10,293 bases of DNA from Dictyocoela muelleri (GCA_016256075.1 SDVU01000825.1:1-10293), one strand, 5' to 3'. Shown: positions 1 to 7,306, numbered from the stretch's first letter. Translations and numbers: made by a program. Notes: generated by a model from the sequence alone, not told the origin.

Positions 1-420
1 ATCATCCTCAATTATTTTCAAATTAAAACAAACTTGGCGGTAATTGAATAATTCAAGTAATTCTAGTTGAATTTTAAGATTAATTATTTCAAATTTTTGA
101 ATTTTATTGATTATTGTTTTGGTATTATTTGAATTTCCTGGAGATGGATTTAGGTCGGTGTCTAAAATTTGAGATGTGTTTGTTTGGGTAGACTGAGTTG
201 GTCCCGTGAAGATAGTGTTTATATTTTTATCAAACACATTTGAATTTTGGCCTTCAAGAAACTCTTCAATTTCATCAAGTGTGAAATTTTTATCATTGAC
301 GGGTAAATTCGCGGTAAAGTCGAAATCAATGATATCCAAAATGTTATTTTCACCGGTATTAGGATTATTGAATTTTGCTGTCAAAATTTTGATCATATGT
401 ATGAATAAATCCAGTAACAT
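1..420 (-). CDS. Partial gene for an unrecognised acidic, Asn-rich protein (5' end; runs off left edge)
   Basis: I do not recognise this protein. An open frame of 140 codons starts at the ATG read from 420 down and is still open at base 1, so the C-terminus lies outside the window. The N-terminus is hydrophobic (MLLDLFIHMIKIL). An acidic segment follows (residues ~28-65, with DIIDFDF and LDEIEEFLEG), then a Ser/Thr/Asn/Gln-rich low-complexity linker (~72-105). Last is an amphipathic, possibly coiled-coil stretch containing KIQKFEIINLKIQLELLEL-like heptads. No signal peptide cleavage site is evident. The codon just before the ATG belongs to a frame open for about 30 codons more with no earlier ATG, so 420 is the first Met; the second Met is nine codons later. 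A CCC triplet lies a few bases upstream. No transposase motif is visible, and it is the only good candidate for a host gene. Confidence is moderate, because open length and composition are the main support. Confidence 0.55.
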   Translation of the reverse strand, partial: MLLDLFIHMIKILTAKFNNPNTGENNILDIIDFDFTANLPVNDKNFTLDEIEEFLEGQNSNVFDKNINTIFTGPTQSTQTNTSQILDTDLNPSPGNSNNTKTIINKIQKFEIINLKIQLELLELFNYRQVCFNLKIIEDD

Positions 421-422
421 AT

Positions 423-425
423 GGG
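423..425 (-). promoter_or_regulatory. CCC start-proximal motif
   Basis: On the minus strand the sequence just before the ATG reads ATAACCCATATG, which puts a CCC triplet within five bases of the start. CCC-type motifs immediately upstream of start codons are known in microsporidia such as Nosema and Encephalitozoon. One occurrence in AT-rich DNA is suggestive, not proof. It supports both the start choice and the host guess. Confidence 0.35.
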
Positions 426-825
426 TTATATTGTTTTTTTTATAAAAATCGATTTTAAATTGATTAAAATGTTGTAAATATGCAAGAATTAGCAAATCAC
501 AGATTTTTTTTTAAAATAAATTTTAAATAAATATCTACAGAAATCAAAACTGATAAAACTAGTTTTTATAAGATTGCCGTAATTAAAAAAATTAAATGGT
601 AGAAAAATATAATTACATGTCAAATTTGAATAATAGGCTTTCAAATTTAATATTTGATCTTAACTCACAGCATATTATATCGACAAAAAATAAAATTCTG
701 AAAATTTTAGTAATCAATAATTTCATTCACTTAAAAATATTATCAATTAAGAAACGTAGTTATGGTACTCTATATCCATAGAAGCACCAGTAAGTATGCA
801 TACGAAGGAGCACCGGATAACCCGA
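426..825. other. Intergenic, no supported gene
   Basis: AT-rich DNA upstream of the minus-strand gene. A 61-codon plus-strand frame at 596-781 (starting MVEKYNYMSN) has no recognisable motif and is no longer than chance allows here. I see no RNA gene, repeat end or terminator that I can defend. Confidence 0.4.
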
Positions 826-1017
826 TTTCATATTCAAGTTTCTCGTGATTTGTTGCAATGTGTAAGGTATTTATAATCCGGCGGAACTTCTTTATGACAA
901 ATTACCATAGCAGAAACGGTGATGCTGACTAGGATATTTGATGATATAAAAATTTCCGCTAGATCTTAGTACCCTATCTATTGTTAAAAATCATGAGAAG
1001 CTTGAATATGAAATTGA
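826..1017. repeat. Foldback (inverted) repeat, ~190 bp
   Basis: Two inverted arms meet near 920. The outer ~28 bp are almost identical: ATTTCATATTCAAGTTTCTC from 829 reappears reverse-complemented near 990-1013 with two changes. Similarity fades but continues inward (TGATTTGTTGCAATGTG against TGATTTTTAACAATAGA; GCGGAA on both sides). The whole therefore looks like one decayed hairpin or miniature inverted-repeat element. No target duplication could be recognised, and it does not match the other repeats in the window. Confidence 0.6.
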
Positions 1018-1187
1018 TTTAAAAAGAACTATTCTGTTTGAAGGTCTATTTAACTCTAAAAAATGAAACAATTGTGGTGTCAAAACTATTTTTTATTATA
1101 AACTTTATTTTGGGCTAGAAAAAGATGGAAAAATATGATAAACATAATTAATCATGAATTGCGTTAAAATGCCAAATATTTCATTTT

Positions 1188-1623
1188 ATAAGAGTAAGAG
1201 ACTATACCAATTTATATGAATTGTCAAAAATGCCGGTGAAAAGGAATATTATTATAAAGAAAGGCAGTTTATTAGCTCTATTTAGTATTAAAAAACAGTT
1301 ATAGAGCCTTATATTTATTAACGGAGGTTTTTTTCAGAGTGATAATATTCTTTTATGAACTTTCAATCTATTTGAAGTTCTTTATAATATACAAAATATC
1401 AAATATTATGTAGATACTAAGGATATTTTGTATGCTAAAAAGAAGTTAACAAGTTTTTAATAACCGTATCTTTATAACATATCATAAGGAGAGAGAATAT
1501 AAAATTTGGTTATCCGGAGATCTTATATGGGAATATTTACTGACATCTCCTGTGTATATGGAGTTTTAAGGTTATTTATAGTTGCGCATATCGTACTTGA
1601 TCTAAAGGCGCCTAGCAGGTTGA
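1188..1623 (+). pseudogene. Possible Merlin (IS1595-type) transposase relic, fourth copy
   Basis: One plus-strand frame from about 1188 to 1460, broken by two stops, reads like the N-terminal half of a Merlin transposase. YELSKMPVKR, then IIIKKGSLLALFSIKK, matches the family layout of a Cys-rich 'W-R-C' segment followed by 'SIRKGSFF'. The next stretch (SLIFINGGFFQSDN) fits the following helix. VDTKDILYAKKKL near 1410-1448 fits the first catalytic Asp region (family pattern V-x-IDES-x-F-x-KRK). A second stretch at ~1500-1610 (RLFIVAHIVLDLKAPSRLK) could be the strand before the second Asp. The Cys ligands are gone, and no second Asp or Glu could be placed. This is pattern matching by eye on a badly decayed sequence, with the other Merlin copies in the window as guides. 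Chance resemblance is a real alternative. Confidence 0.3.
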
Positions 1624-2553
1624 AAATATTAAACATTTATTATTAATGAAGGTTGATTATCGATCCAAATCTGATAAGTTTTATTTAAGAGATAACACCG
1701 ATGATTATCATTAACACTGTTAATAGTAAGTATAATTGCATACTCATCTATTCTCATTAATTGTCTCATTTGATTATTCAAATACACTTTGGTTAAGTAA
1801 AAACAACTATTAATTCTAAAAATAAAAAGTCGTTGTTTTCTAAAAATTAAAATCTACAAGTATGCTAAAAAATTTTATATTTCTATAATAATTGACATAA
1901 AAAGTATAAATATTGTTATAAATTAAACATTCTGTGATTGGTCCTAGTCAATGTTTATTTTTACTGGAAATTTGAGAATTAGAAATATTAAGAAATTTTT
2001 TTTTCGAAAATTTTTTTATGATAGCCATGTATCATTTTGGGCGCTAAAAAAAGCCTAACTATAAATAACCGATCTCTAAAAAAAGATTAAATGGTGTGGT
2101 TGTATAATTATTCTAAAAGTTTTTTTTATTAAAAATTTTGTTTATCAGTATATACAAGTCTCGGAAATTACGTGGACTTCATGTTTTAAAGTAAAATCAT
2201 AAACAATTAATTGAAGAAGTAAAGAGAAAAAATGTATGTGTAAATAAAAAAGATTGCTGTAATTTTTAAAATAAAATATTATTATTAATTAAAATAAAAA
2301 ATTCGTTATTTTTATTTCAGTGGATTTAATTTTTATAGTTTTTAACAATGATCGTAATTAATAATTGAAATTTTCTTGTTAGTACTAAACGGATCCTGTA
2401 AATGTAGATTTTGCTTTAATTATTTGTTATTCACTTAGAATGGTCGCGATATGCCTCGTGTGTCGAATGGTGACTATTTTCGACGAAAAAAACAAAAAAA
2501 AACTTAAAATTTTAAATTTTAAATTAATTTAATTTATTCAAATAAAAGATCTA
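1624..2553. other. Gene-free AT-rich DNA
   Basis: About 930 bases with no open frame worth reporting on either strand, no tRNA-like boxes and no inverted repeat longer than a dozen bases that I could see. There are many A and T runs (for example near 1995-2020 and 2485-2500). It is probably old, unrecognisable element debris or intergenic sequence. Confidence 0.4.
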
Positions 2554-2582
2554 ATATGTCACGCGCGCAGCGCGTGACATAT
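2554..2582. repeat. Left terminal hairpin of the inverted-repeat element
   Basis: A perfect palindrome with two 13-base arms around a GCA loop; the core reads GTCACGCGCGCAGCGCGTGAC. It is strikingly GC-rich against the surrounding AT-rich DNA. It marks the outer end of the left arm and would fold as a stable stem in DNA or RNA. Confidence 0.85.
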
Positions 2583-2686
2583 GCCAAACACGAGACATTT
2601 TACTTTTTTTTTAGTATATATTTATATTTTTTTTTATTATATTATATTCTTAATAATTAAATTTGCAATAATTATTTAATTTTTTC

Positions 2687-2756
2687 GGCATCACCGGGAC
2701 TAGAACCCAGATAGTTCAAGTTGATACAAATGTCACTACCACTAGGCCAAATAGCC
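2687..2756 (-). promoter_or_regulatory. tRNA-like sequence with Pol III A and B boxes, left arm
   Basis: Read on the minus strand, this 70-base stretch has TGGCCTAGTGG (2739-2749), which fits the A-box consensus at every position. It also has GGTTCTAGTCC (2697-2707), which fits the B box. The spacing between them is 31 bases, normal for a tRNA. The T arm pairs well (CTGGG with CCCGG). The acceptor ends GGC and GCC pair, but the middle of the acceptor stem does not, and no clean anticodon arm forms. It is therefore a tRNA-derived promoter, not a working tRNA. Transcription would go leftward through the tip hairpin; the first TTTT on that strand lies about 7 bases beyond the hairpin. Confidence 0.65.
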
Positions 2757-3130
2757 TAATAACTTAAAAACAAATTATATATAATTGTAAAATTAATTTA
2801 AAATTACATTTTAGAAAAATTTAGATTTAAAAGTAATTATTTATATTTAATTAATATATAAATATATTTTTATCACTTGAAAAAAGGTTAATGTTTAAGA
2901 TAAGGTTTTTATAATTGAAGAATTCTCTAGTAACATAAGTTTATTAAATGGATAAGTTTAGAATTAAAACTAAAAAAATCAATTATGGTAAAATTATTTA
3001 AAATGACAATGTTAAAGTTGAATATAGGGATTTTTATAAAGAAATTTAATAAAGTTTTATTAATAAAATTTAATACAAAATTAGTACAAGTTCATTTTTA
3101 AATATATATATATTAAAAAATAATAACTGT

Positions 3131-3198
3131 GTAGTTTATCGAGTTGTTAACAACATTTGTATCAACTTGAACCATCTGGGTTCGAGTCCCGGCAATGC
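3131..3198 (+). promoter_or_regulatory. tRNA-like sequence with B box, right arm
   Basis: The inverted counterpart of the left-arm tRNA-like sequence. The B box GGTTCGAGTCC (3179-3189) fits the consensus, and CATTTGTATCAACTTGAACC just before it is shared with the left arm almost base for base. The A-box region (around CGAGTTGTTAAC) has diverged. Transcription would go rightward, through the A-rich arm and the right tip hairpin. No TTTT occurs on the sense strand until about 3419, beyond the element. Confidence 0.55.
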
Positions 3199-3324
3199 AA
3201 GAAAAAATTAAAAATTTATTGGAAAATAAAAAAATGTAATAATAAAATATTAAAAAATGTAATTATAAATATATAAAAAATTAAAATGTCAAATATTAAA
3301 AAAGTAAAATTTCTCGCGTTTGGC

Positions 3325-3353
3325 ATATGTCACGCGCTGCGCACGTGACATAA
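3325..3353. repeat. Right terminal hairpin of the inverted-repeat element
   Basis: The inverted counterpart of the left tip hairpin, with core GTCACGCGCTGCGCACGTGAC and a TGC loop. One arm has a couple of changes, so the stem is slightly imperfect. It defines the right end of the ~800-bp element. Confidence 0.8.
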
Positions 3354-3484
3354 TATATTTCAGCCTCAAATTAACAAATATATAACTTATAAATTAATTC
3401 TCATATTTAGATTTCTTATTTTAGTACTATTTGCGTAAAATGACAACCTAATCTAAAATACTCGGTATTTATATTTTAACTTTT

Positions 3485-3593
3485 CGGATCAAGCTTATTT
3501 ACTCGCCTATATTTGCATCAAGTCCATTTATTCCCCTGTATTTGCCCAAGTCCATTTACCCCCCTATATAATTTTTGAAAAAACCCATGTCAG
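3485..3593 (+). repeat. Merlin terminus with three ~29-bp iterated units
   Basis: Three tandem degenerate units start at about 3488, 3517 and 3546. The pattern is (T)CAAG-T-CCATTTA-CCCC-CTATATTTG, and the stretch ends in AAACCCATG. The same kind of array, in the same window orientation, lies at 9581-9672 beside the Merlin transposase there. Iterated subterminal units at a transposon end are typical of transposase-binding sites, though that role is inferred. Here the array sits upstream of the decayed plus-strand Merlin transposase and probably marks its left end. Confidence 0.6.
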
Positions 3594-3659
3594 TTCAGAT
3601 TAATTTTTTTTATCAGAGTTATATTACTTATTATATCTGGAGAATTGAAGATTATTTTG

Positions 3660-4580
3660 GCTTTCTTAATGGATAAAAAGATCATTCATAATGAAAAATC
3701 ATGTTCTGAATGTTAGAAAGATATGAAATTGTCAGTACAAAAATTACATTGATGGCCTTTTATGAAAGTGTAATAATTATATGCGCGAATAAGTTCGTAC
3801 AATGAAGAGTGTTAGAGTAAGATCTGTTCTACAGAAGACATATGTAGTAATAAGTCGAATAGCACATCTGTTTTACTTCTGGGTAAATGATCATCAGGTT
3901 AAAAAGATATCGAGTTAATCGGAGTAGGAAAAGGCACTGTTTTGAAGCGATTTGGTTTGGTTGAAAAAACCATGTGCATTTCATTCGAAACATAATCCTA
4001 TTCAGTTAAGAATCGAAGGCATTGTTTGCCATTTAAACGAAAGTTATTTCTCGGCTAGGCAAAAAATACATGTCGGGAGAACAGTCACACAAATATTAAT
4101 TTTATGTATAGTCGAGACGAGCGGTGCGACTTCAAAATCGTTTATAATTCATATTGAAAAAATGCATATACAATGCTATTTTTAATATCCAGAGTGTGTT
4201 GAATCGTAGCATTATTCATACAGATGAATGGGCCGGCTATAATGGACTCTAATCGTTTCTTTTTTATTACAATACCGGGTGTCATCGTAGAAATTTCATA
4301 GGTCCAGCAGATGGAATACGCACTTAAACATCGAGTCTTTTGTGTATAGAAAATCTTCGAAATGGTAAGTTGTGGCTATATAAAAGAGATTCTTAAGGAT
4401 GTCTTAGATGAACTTATGTGGCGATATCAATTAATTGGTATTGAGTTTAATACAATATTAGAACATTTTAAATATTTTACGGAAAAAATAATTAAATTTT
4501 ATTTATTGATACAGATATCTACCCAGAAACATGTCGAGAGAGGCTATGAGTTTTAAAAAGACGATTTTAGGGTATCATTC
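3660..4580 (+). pseudogene. Decayed Merlin (ISXO2-like/IS1595) transposase, copy 2
   Basis: A cut-and-paste DDE transposase relic of the Merlin superfamily spread over three frames. Recognisable parts in order: an N-terminal segment RVRSVLQKTY and the helix ELIGVGKGTVLKRFGL (~3790-3960); the first catalytic region HLNESYFSARQ (~4030), where the expected Asp of the IDES motif is Asn; VETSGATSKSFIIHIEK (~4113-4160); the second catalytic Asp in HTDEWAGY (Asp at 4223-4225); RNFIGPADGIRT (~4285-4325), matching the family's 'NFVDP-x-TG-HT' loop; IENL with the catalytic Glu near 4349; and a C-terminal LDELMWRY helix (~4395), typical of the longer Merlin proteins. There are several frameshifts and in-frame stops, plus the Asp-to-Asn change, so it is dead. 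Its right terminus could not be placed; it should lie before or within 4640-4790. Confidence 0.8.
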
Positions 4581-4639
4581 ATGCAAAGAGAATGCACACA
4601 AAATTAAAAATTGATTTTTATTTATTTTAATATAACACT

Positions 4640-4967
4640 TTTTTTAAATGAATATTAAAAGAACGGTTCTACCACGACTTGGTTCCCACCTCTTGAAAAA
4701 TAAAATACCTGTAATCAAATATGGTATTAATAAAGCATAATGAATTTTTTAAAATCACGTGATGAACTTCAATATGAAATTATTTATCTATATCATTTTT
4801 TTGGGAAAATGCTACATAAATAATATTATAAATAAATAATTGCATATTGAAGTTTATCACGCAATTTTACAAAATTTTCATTATGCTTTATCATACCTTA
4901 TTTGATTATAGGTATTTTATATTTCCAAGTGGTGAGAACCAAGTCGTGTCACTCGGCTATATTTGCT
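4640..4967. repeat. Large palindrome: two inverted copies of repeat R
   Basis: The plus-oriented copy (~4640-4792) contains CGACTTGGTTCCCACC, AATAAAATACCTGTAATCAA and GAACTTCAATATG. The inverted copy (~4820-4967) repeats these in reverse, ending GAACCAAGTCGTGTCACTCGG...ATATTTGCT. The arms are over 120 bp each, and the loop is only ~30-50 bases around 4806. It could be a palindromic miniature element with CGACTTGG termini. It could equally be the right end of one Merlin element abutting the left end of the next. I prefer the second reading, because the inverted copy plus the copy at 5963 enclose a Merlin gene and the similarity extends inward past CGACTT to AGCAAATATA on both sides. Confidence 0.75.
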
Positions 4968-5019
4968 ATGAAAATTTGAAATTTTTAACCCCATGTTAAA
5001 ACGTATAAAACGACTAAAG

Positions 5020-5860
5020 GATCATGAATTTTTTAATTTAATATCTTCAAATGAAAATATTATACAATTACTATCCGTATTGATTCCATTGTTCCCAATA
5101 ATATTTGTCAAAAGTGTGAAAAGATAAAGAAAATAAAAGTTTGTAATAAATATAATTTAGAAAAGACATGGGAGTGTAGTAAATGTACAAATACACATAT
5201 TTTGCTAGATGACTGCCCATTATCTAAAATTAAAGCTACACCTTTCGCCTACTTCAAACTTGCTTTTTATTTTTATTCAAAAGTGCATTTTATACATAAA
5301 TATGTTATGGAAAATTGTGGAATAGGTGAATTGTTATATTCAAAATTAATTAAATTCTTTATAAATAAAATTTCAAATTATGTGAGACAAAATACAAGGC
5401 AACTTGGAGGAATTCTGAAGTAAATTCAAATTGACGATAAATTTTAGGCTAAAAGCACTACAGTGTGAGAAATTTAGTCAAGACTGTATGGATTTTGGGG
5501 GGCTGTAGAAAATAAAAGATGTTATTGGTATATTGAGGTAGTTAAAGATAGAAAAATATCAACACTATTGCCTATTATACAAAGAGAAATAAAAAATAAA
5601 TCTTACATTGTATCAGATAAATAACCGTCTATAATAATATCAATAATTGTTTTATAGATCAGGTAAATCATACTGTGTTCCATATAGATCCTATAACGAA
5701 AGTTCAAATTCATAAAATTAAAAATTTTACATACATCTCAAAAAAAACTAAGCATTATAGCCATGGCATATACATTGATACACTTCTTAATCATTTTAAT
5801 GTTTTCATGTTTTTCTAAAATTATAAAGATATTGAATTTGCTGATTTTTTTAGCAATAAT
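5020..5860 (+). pseudogene. Decayed Merlin transposase, copy 3 (with zinc ribbon)
   Basis: A Merlin DDE transposase relic. It opens with HEFFNLISSNENIIQLL in one frame (5020-). A shift then leads to an N-terminal zinc ribbon, CQKCEKIKKIKVC...WECSKC (from 5106), followed by the helical segment (FKLAFYFYSKVHFIHKYV) to 5420. In the same frame come RQLGG and IQIDDKF with the first catalytic Asp (5433-5435). A block reading ENKRCYWYIEVVKDRKIST and LLPIIQREIKNKSYIVSDK then carries the second Asp (5616-5618). After another shift, VNHTVFHIDPITKV (from 5663) matches the family's VNHS-x-NFVDP-x-TG loop. The catalytic Glu that should follow in the (HT)x-IE motif is Lys here (IHKIKNF, 5720-5722). The C-terminal helix IDTLLNHFNVFMFF ends at a stop at 5816. 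At least two frameshifts and about five stops are present. It differs clearly from the other Merlin copies, so it is a separate subfamily. Confidence 0.85.
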
Positions 5861-5926
5861 TTTAGATAAAAAAATATTTTATATAATATCATATATATTT
5901 TGTATTAAGTGTTTGTTAAATTTTAT

Positions 5927-5988
5927 ATATAAAATCTTAACAACTAAAATTAATATTTTTAAAGCAAATATAACTTGTGACCCGACTT
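5927..5988 (+). repeat. Direct repeat, left partner of 9519-9580
   Basis: This starts ATATAAAATCTTAACAACTA and runs through TTTTTAAAGCAAATA to CCCGACTT. A copy of the same length (two compensating single-base indels, roughly 85% alike) starts exactly where the MULE at 7427-9518 ends. It overlaps the R repeat and the sequence just inside it. Confidence 0.75.
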
Positions 5989-6042
5989 GGTATTCCCTTC
6001 AAGTAAAAATAAAATGCCTGTAATCAAATATGGCATTAATAT
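5966..6042 (+). repeat. 77-bp direct repeat, left of the MULE-like element
   Basis: From AAATATAACTTGTGACCCGA to GGCATTAATAT. The partner is 7307-7383, also 77 bp, with 9 mismatches and no indels (88%). The left copy ends exactly at the left end of the intervening element and the right copy begins exactly at its right end. The flanking sequence continues on the far side of each, which is the geometry of a target duplication of unusual length. Confidence 0.8.
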
Positions 6043-6233
6043 GCGTTGAGTCGTAAATCAGCCCAGTGGCTGAGTTATGACTTTTTCGGCCCAAAAAAAA
6101 ATCAAATTTTAAATTTATAAAAAATCAAAGTCAAAAATTAATAGCAAAAAAAACAGACCGAAATAAATAATAAAAATCAATTTTGATTTATAATTTTATA
6201 ATCTAAACATTTAACAATAAATATCTTTGCTTA

Positions 6234-6689
6234 ATGCCAGATTTGTGTTGTTTTTGAATTTTCATGTTGTTTTTGAATTTTCATGTTGTTTTTTAAAAAT
6301 TAAAAAACAACAAAAATAATAATAAAGAAAAATTCTCTGAAATTTTTTGTCTTACGTGGAGCATTTTAATTAATCTCCACCTGTACAATTTCTTTATTTA
6401 TTTTATCAAATGATCAGTATTTTAATTTTTTGAGCAGGAATTTTCCTTTCATTATCTGAAATTTGTTTTTTAAATAATATTTTAAATCATATATTCGCGA
6501 ATTTCATTCTTATTACAAAGTATACAATCCCAAATATCAGTAATTTATTTATGATTAATTGGAAAGTTATTTTCATTACTGAATTTTTCATCTGTTTTAT
6601 GCTCTTTTGGTATTGTTTCCAAATTTTTCCAAAACAACATGAAAATTAAAAAACAACATGAAAATTCTAAAATAACACCAAACTGGCAT
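6234..6689. mobile_element. Nested 456-bp inverted-repeat element
   Basis: The left arm begins ATGCCAGATTTGTGTTGTTT; the right arm read inward begins ATGCCAGTTTGGTGTTATTT. Both contain GAATTTTCATGTTGTTTT. In each arm the GAATTTTCATGTTG-type unit is repeated: a 19-bp unit (GTTGTTTTTGAATTTTCAT) occurs twice at 6247-6284, and a similar pair lies at about 6632-6680. No coding capacity was found inside. It is either a small non-autonomous element inserted in the MULE-like element or the inner part of that element's own arms. A target duplication was not found, so the ends are approximate. Confidence 0.55.
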
Positions 6690-6756
6690 GAACCAAATCT
6701 TTTAATTAATATTTATTTTAAAAATACTTGTCATCTATTTCAAAAAAATATTGACT

Positions 6757-6836
6757 AACAATTTTTATGAATAACAATTTTTATGAATAACAATTTTTAT
6801 GAATAACAATTTTTATGAATAACAATTTTTATGAAT
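6757..6836 (+). repeat. Tandem repeat, 5 x 16 bp
   Basis: Five identical copies of AACAATTTTTATGAAT in a row, followed by a diverging AATAATGG. Perfect identity between units means the array expanded recently or is being homogenised, in contrast to the decayed DNA around it. Confidence 0.9.
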
Positions 6837-7306
6837 AATAATGGTAATATCTTTTTTATAAGACAAATTATTTAACAGACAGGGATTATATAAAATATCA
6901 GCACTCCAATAAGTTAATGAACATATGAAAATTGATCTTAAAACAAAAAATAAAAGATCTTCAAAATTATTATTGATTAATTTACTTAAACAATTTTTTG
7001 CAAATATTTCTCTTTTTCTTAATTTATTATAATCCTCTTTGTAAATATATACAGAATTTATATAAAAATATTCCTGGATTCTTAATTAGGAAAAATTTTT
7101 AAGTATAAATGTTTATAATTTTTTAAGCTCAATTTTCTATCAGATGCAACTCTTTGGTGTTACTTTTTTCACTGATATTGTATTTTAAAATTTTTTATGA
7201 TTTAATTCACCATCAGATTTTGATTTTTTGTGGCTGAAAATGTCGTAACACAGCAACTTTGACTGAGTTTAGATCCAGCCTGCTAGGCTAATTTGCGACC
7301 CAGCCC

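Larger units (their letters stand above)
2554..3353. mobile_element. ~800-bp inverted-repeat element with tRNA-like Pol III promoters in both arms
   Basis: The arms are about 2554-2756 and 3131-3353, inverted relative to each other. They match closely at the tips, in CATATGCCAAACRCGAGA just inside them, and in a ~45-base block holding a tRNA-like B box. The interior (about 2757-3130) is AT-rich and has no gene. Each tip is itself a GC-rich hairpin. Each arm carries a tRNA-like promoter directed outward, so transcripts would run through the arm and the tip hairpin. Possible origins are two SINE-like units inserted head to head, or a foldback DNA transposon that captured a tRNA-derived sequence. 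Flanking duplication is unclear; only AAT could be shared. The family is not one I recognise. The repeat structure is certain; the class is open. Confidence 0.75.
4838..6042 (+). mobile_element. Merlin element copy 3 with ~125-bp terminal inverted repeats, interrupted on the right
   Basis: The left terminal repeat is ~4838-4967 and the right one starts at 5963. The two are inverted (GCATATTGAAGTTTATC...GGCTATATTTGCT against AGCAAATATAACTTGTGACCCGACTT...) and enclose the Merlin transposase relic. The right repeat is cut at 6042 by a MULE-like element; its outer 43 bases (AGCATAATTAAAATTTTG...CTTCAATAT) appear at 7384-7426. Long terminal repeats suit an old, decayed DNA transposon. The 8-9 bp target duplication expected for Merlin was not found. 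Calling R a Merlin end is inference from its placement. Confidence 0.6.
6043..7306. mobile_element. Degenerate MULE-like element, 1.26 kb
   Basis: The left end reads GCGTTGAGTCGTAAATCAGC; the right end read inward is GGGCTGGGTCGCAAATTAGC. Similarity continues inward: GTGGCTGAGTTATGACTTTT against GTTGCTGTGTTACGACATTT, then CGGCCCAAAAAAAAATCAAA against CAGCCACAAAAAATCAAAAT. The right arm has ~20 extra bases. Terminal repeats near 80-100 bp without a transposase gene suggest a non-autonomous Mutator-like element; the family is inferred from arm length and shape. The interior holds a nested inverted-repeat element (6234-6689), a 16-bp tandem array (6757-6836), and a minus-strand open stretch without Met (6813-7085, 90 codons, including LTYWSADILYNPCLLNN) that I do not recognise. 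No 9-bp target duplication is seen; 77-bp direct repeats flank the element instead. Confidence 0.6.

Noticed and set aside
206-445. 79-codon plus-strand open frame
   Set aside because: It is antisense to the better-supported minus-strand gene at 1-420 and has no recognisable motif.
596-781. 61-codon plus-strand open frame
   Set aside because: No motif and generic AT-rich residue content; the length is within chance for this composition. Kept only as a note in the intergenic entry.
1391-1432. Hairpin TACAAAATATC...GATATTTTGTA as a terminator or element
   Set aside because: An 11-base AT-only stem is expected by chance here, and it falls within the possible Merlin relic.
565-2270. Shared AAGATTGCYGTAATT at ~569 and ~2251 as a repeat family
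   Set aside because: Only about 15 bases match and the similarity does not extend on either side.
2687-2756. Functional tRNA gene
   Set aside because: A and B boxes are good, but the acceptor and anticodon stems do not pair, and an inverted copy sits in the opposite arm of a repeat.
5763-6023. 86-codon hydrophobic plus-strand frame
   Set aside because: It is out of frame with the Merlin copy 3 C-terminus it overlaps and runs into the R repeat. The hydrophobicity is what T-rich DNA gives.
6757-6836. CRISPR-like array
   Set aside because: The 16-bp units are contiguous without spacers, so it is a plain tandem repeat in eukaryotic DNA.
6813-7085. 90-codon minus-strand open stretch in the MULE-like element
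   Set aside because: No Met, ends inside the 16-bp tandem array, and shows no recognised domain. It may be transposase debris, but I cannot support that.
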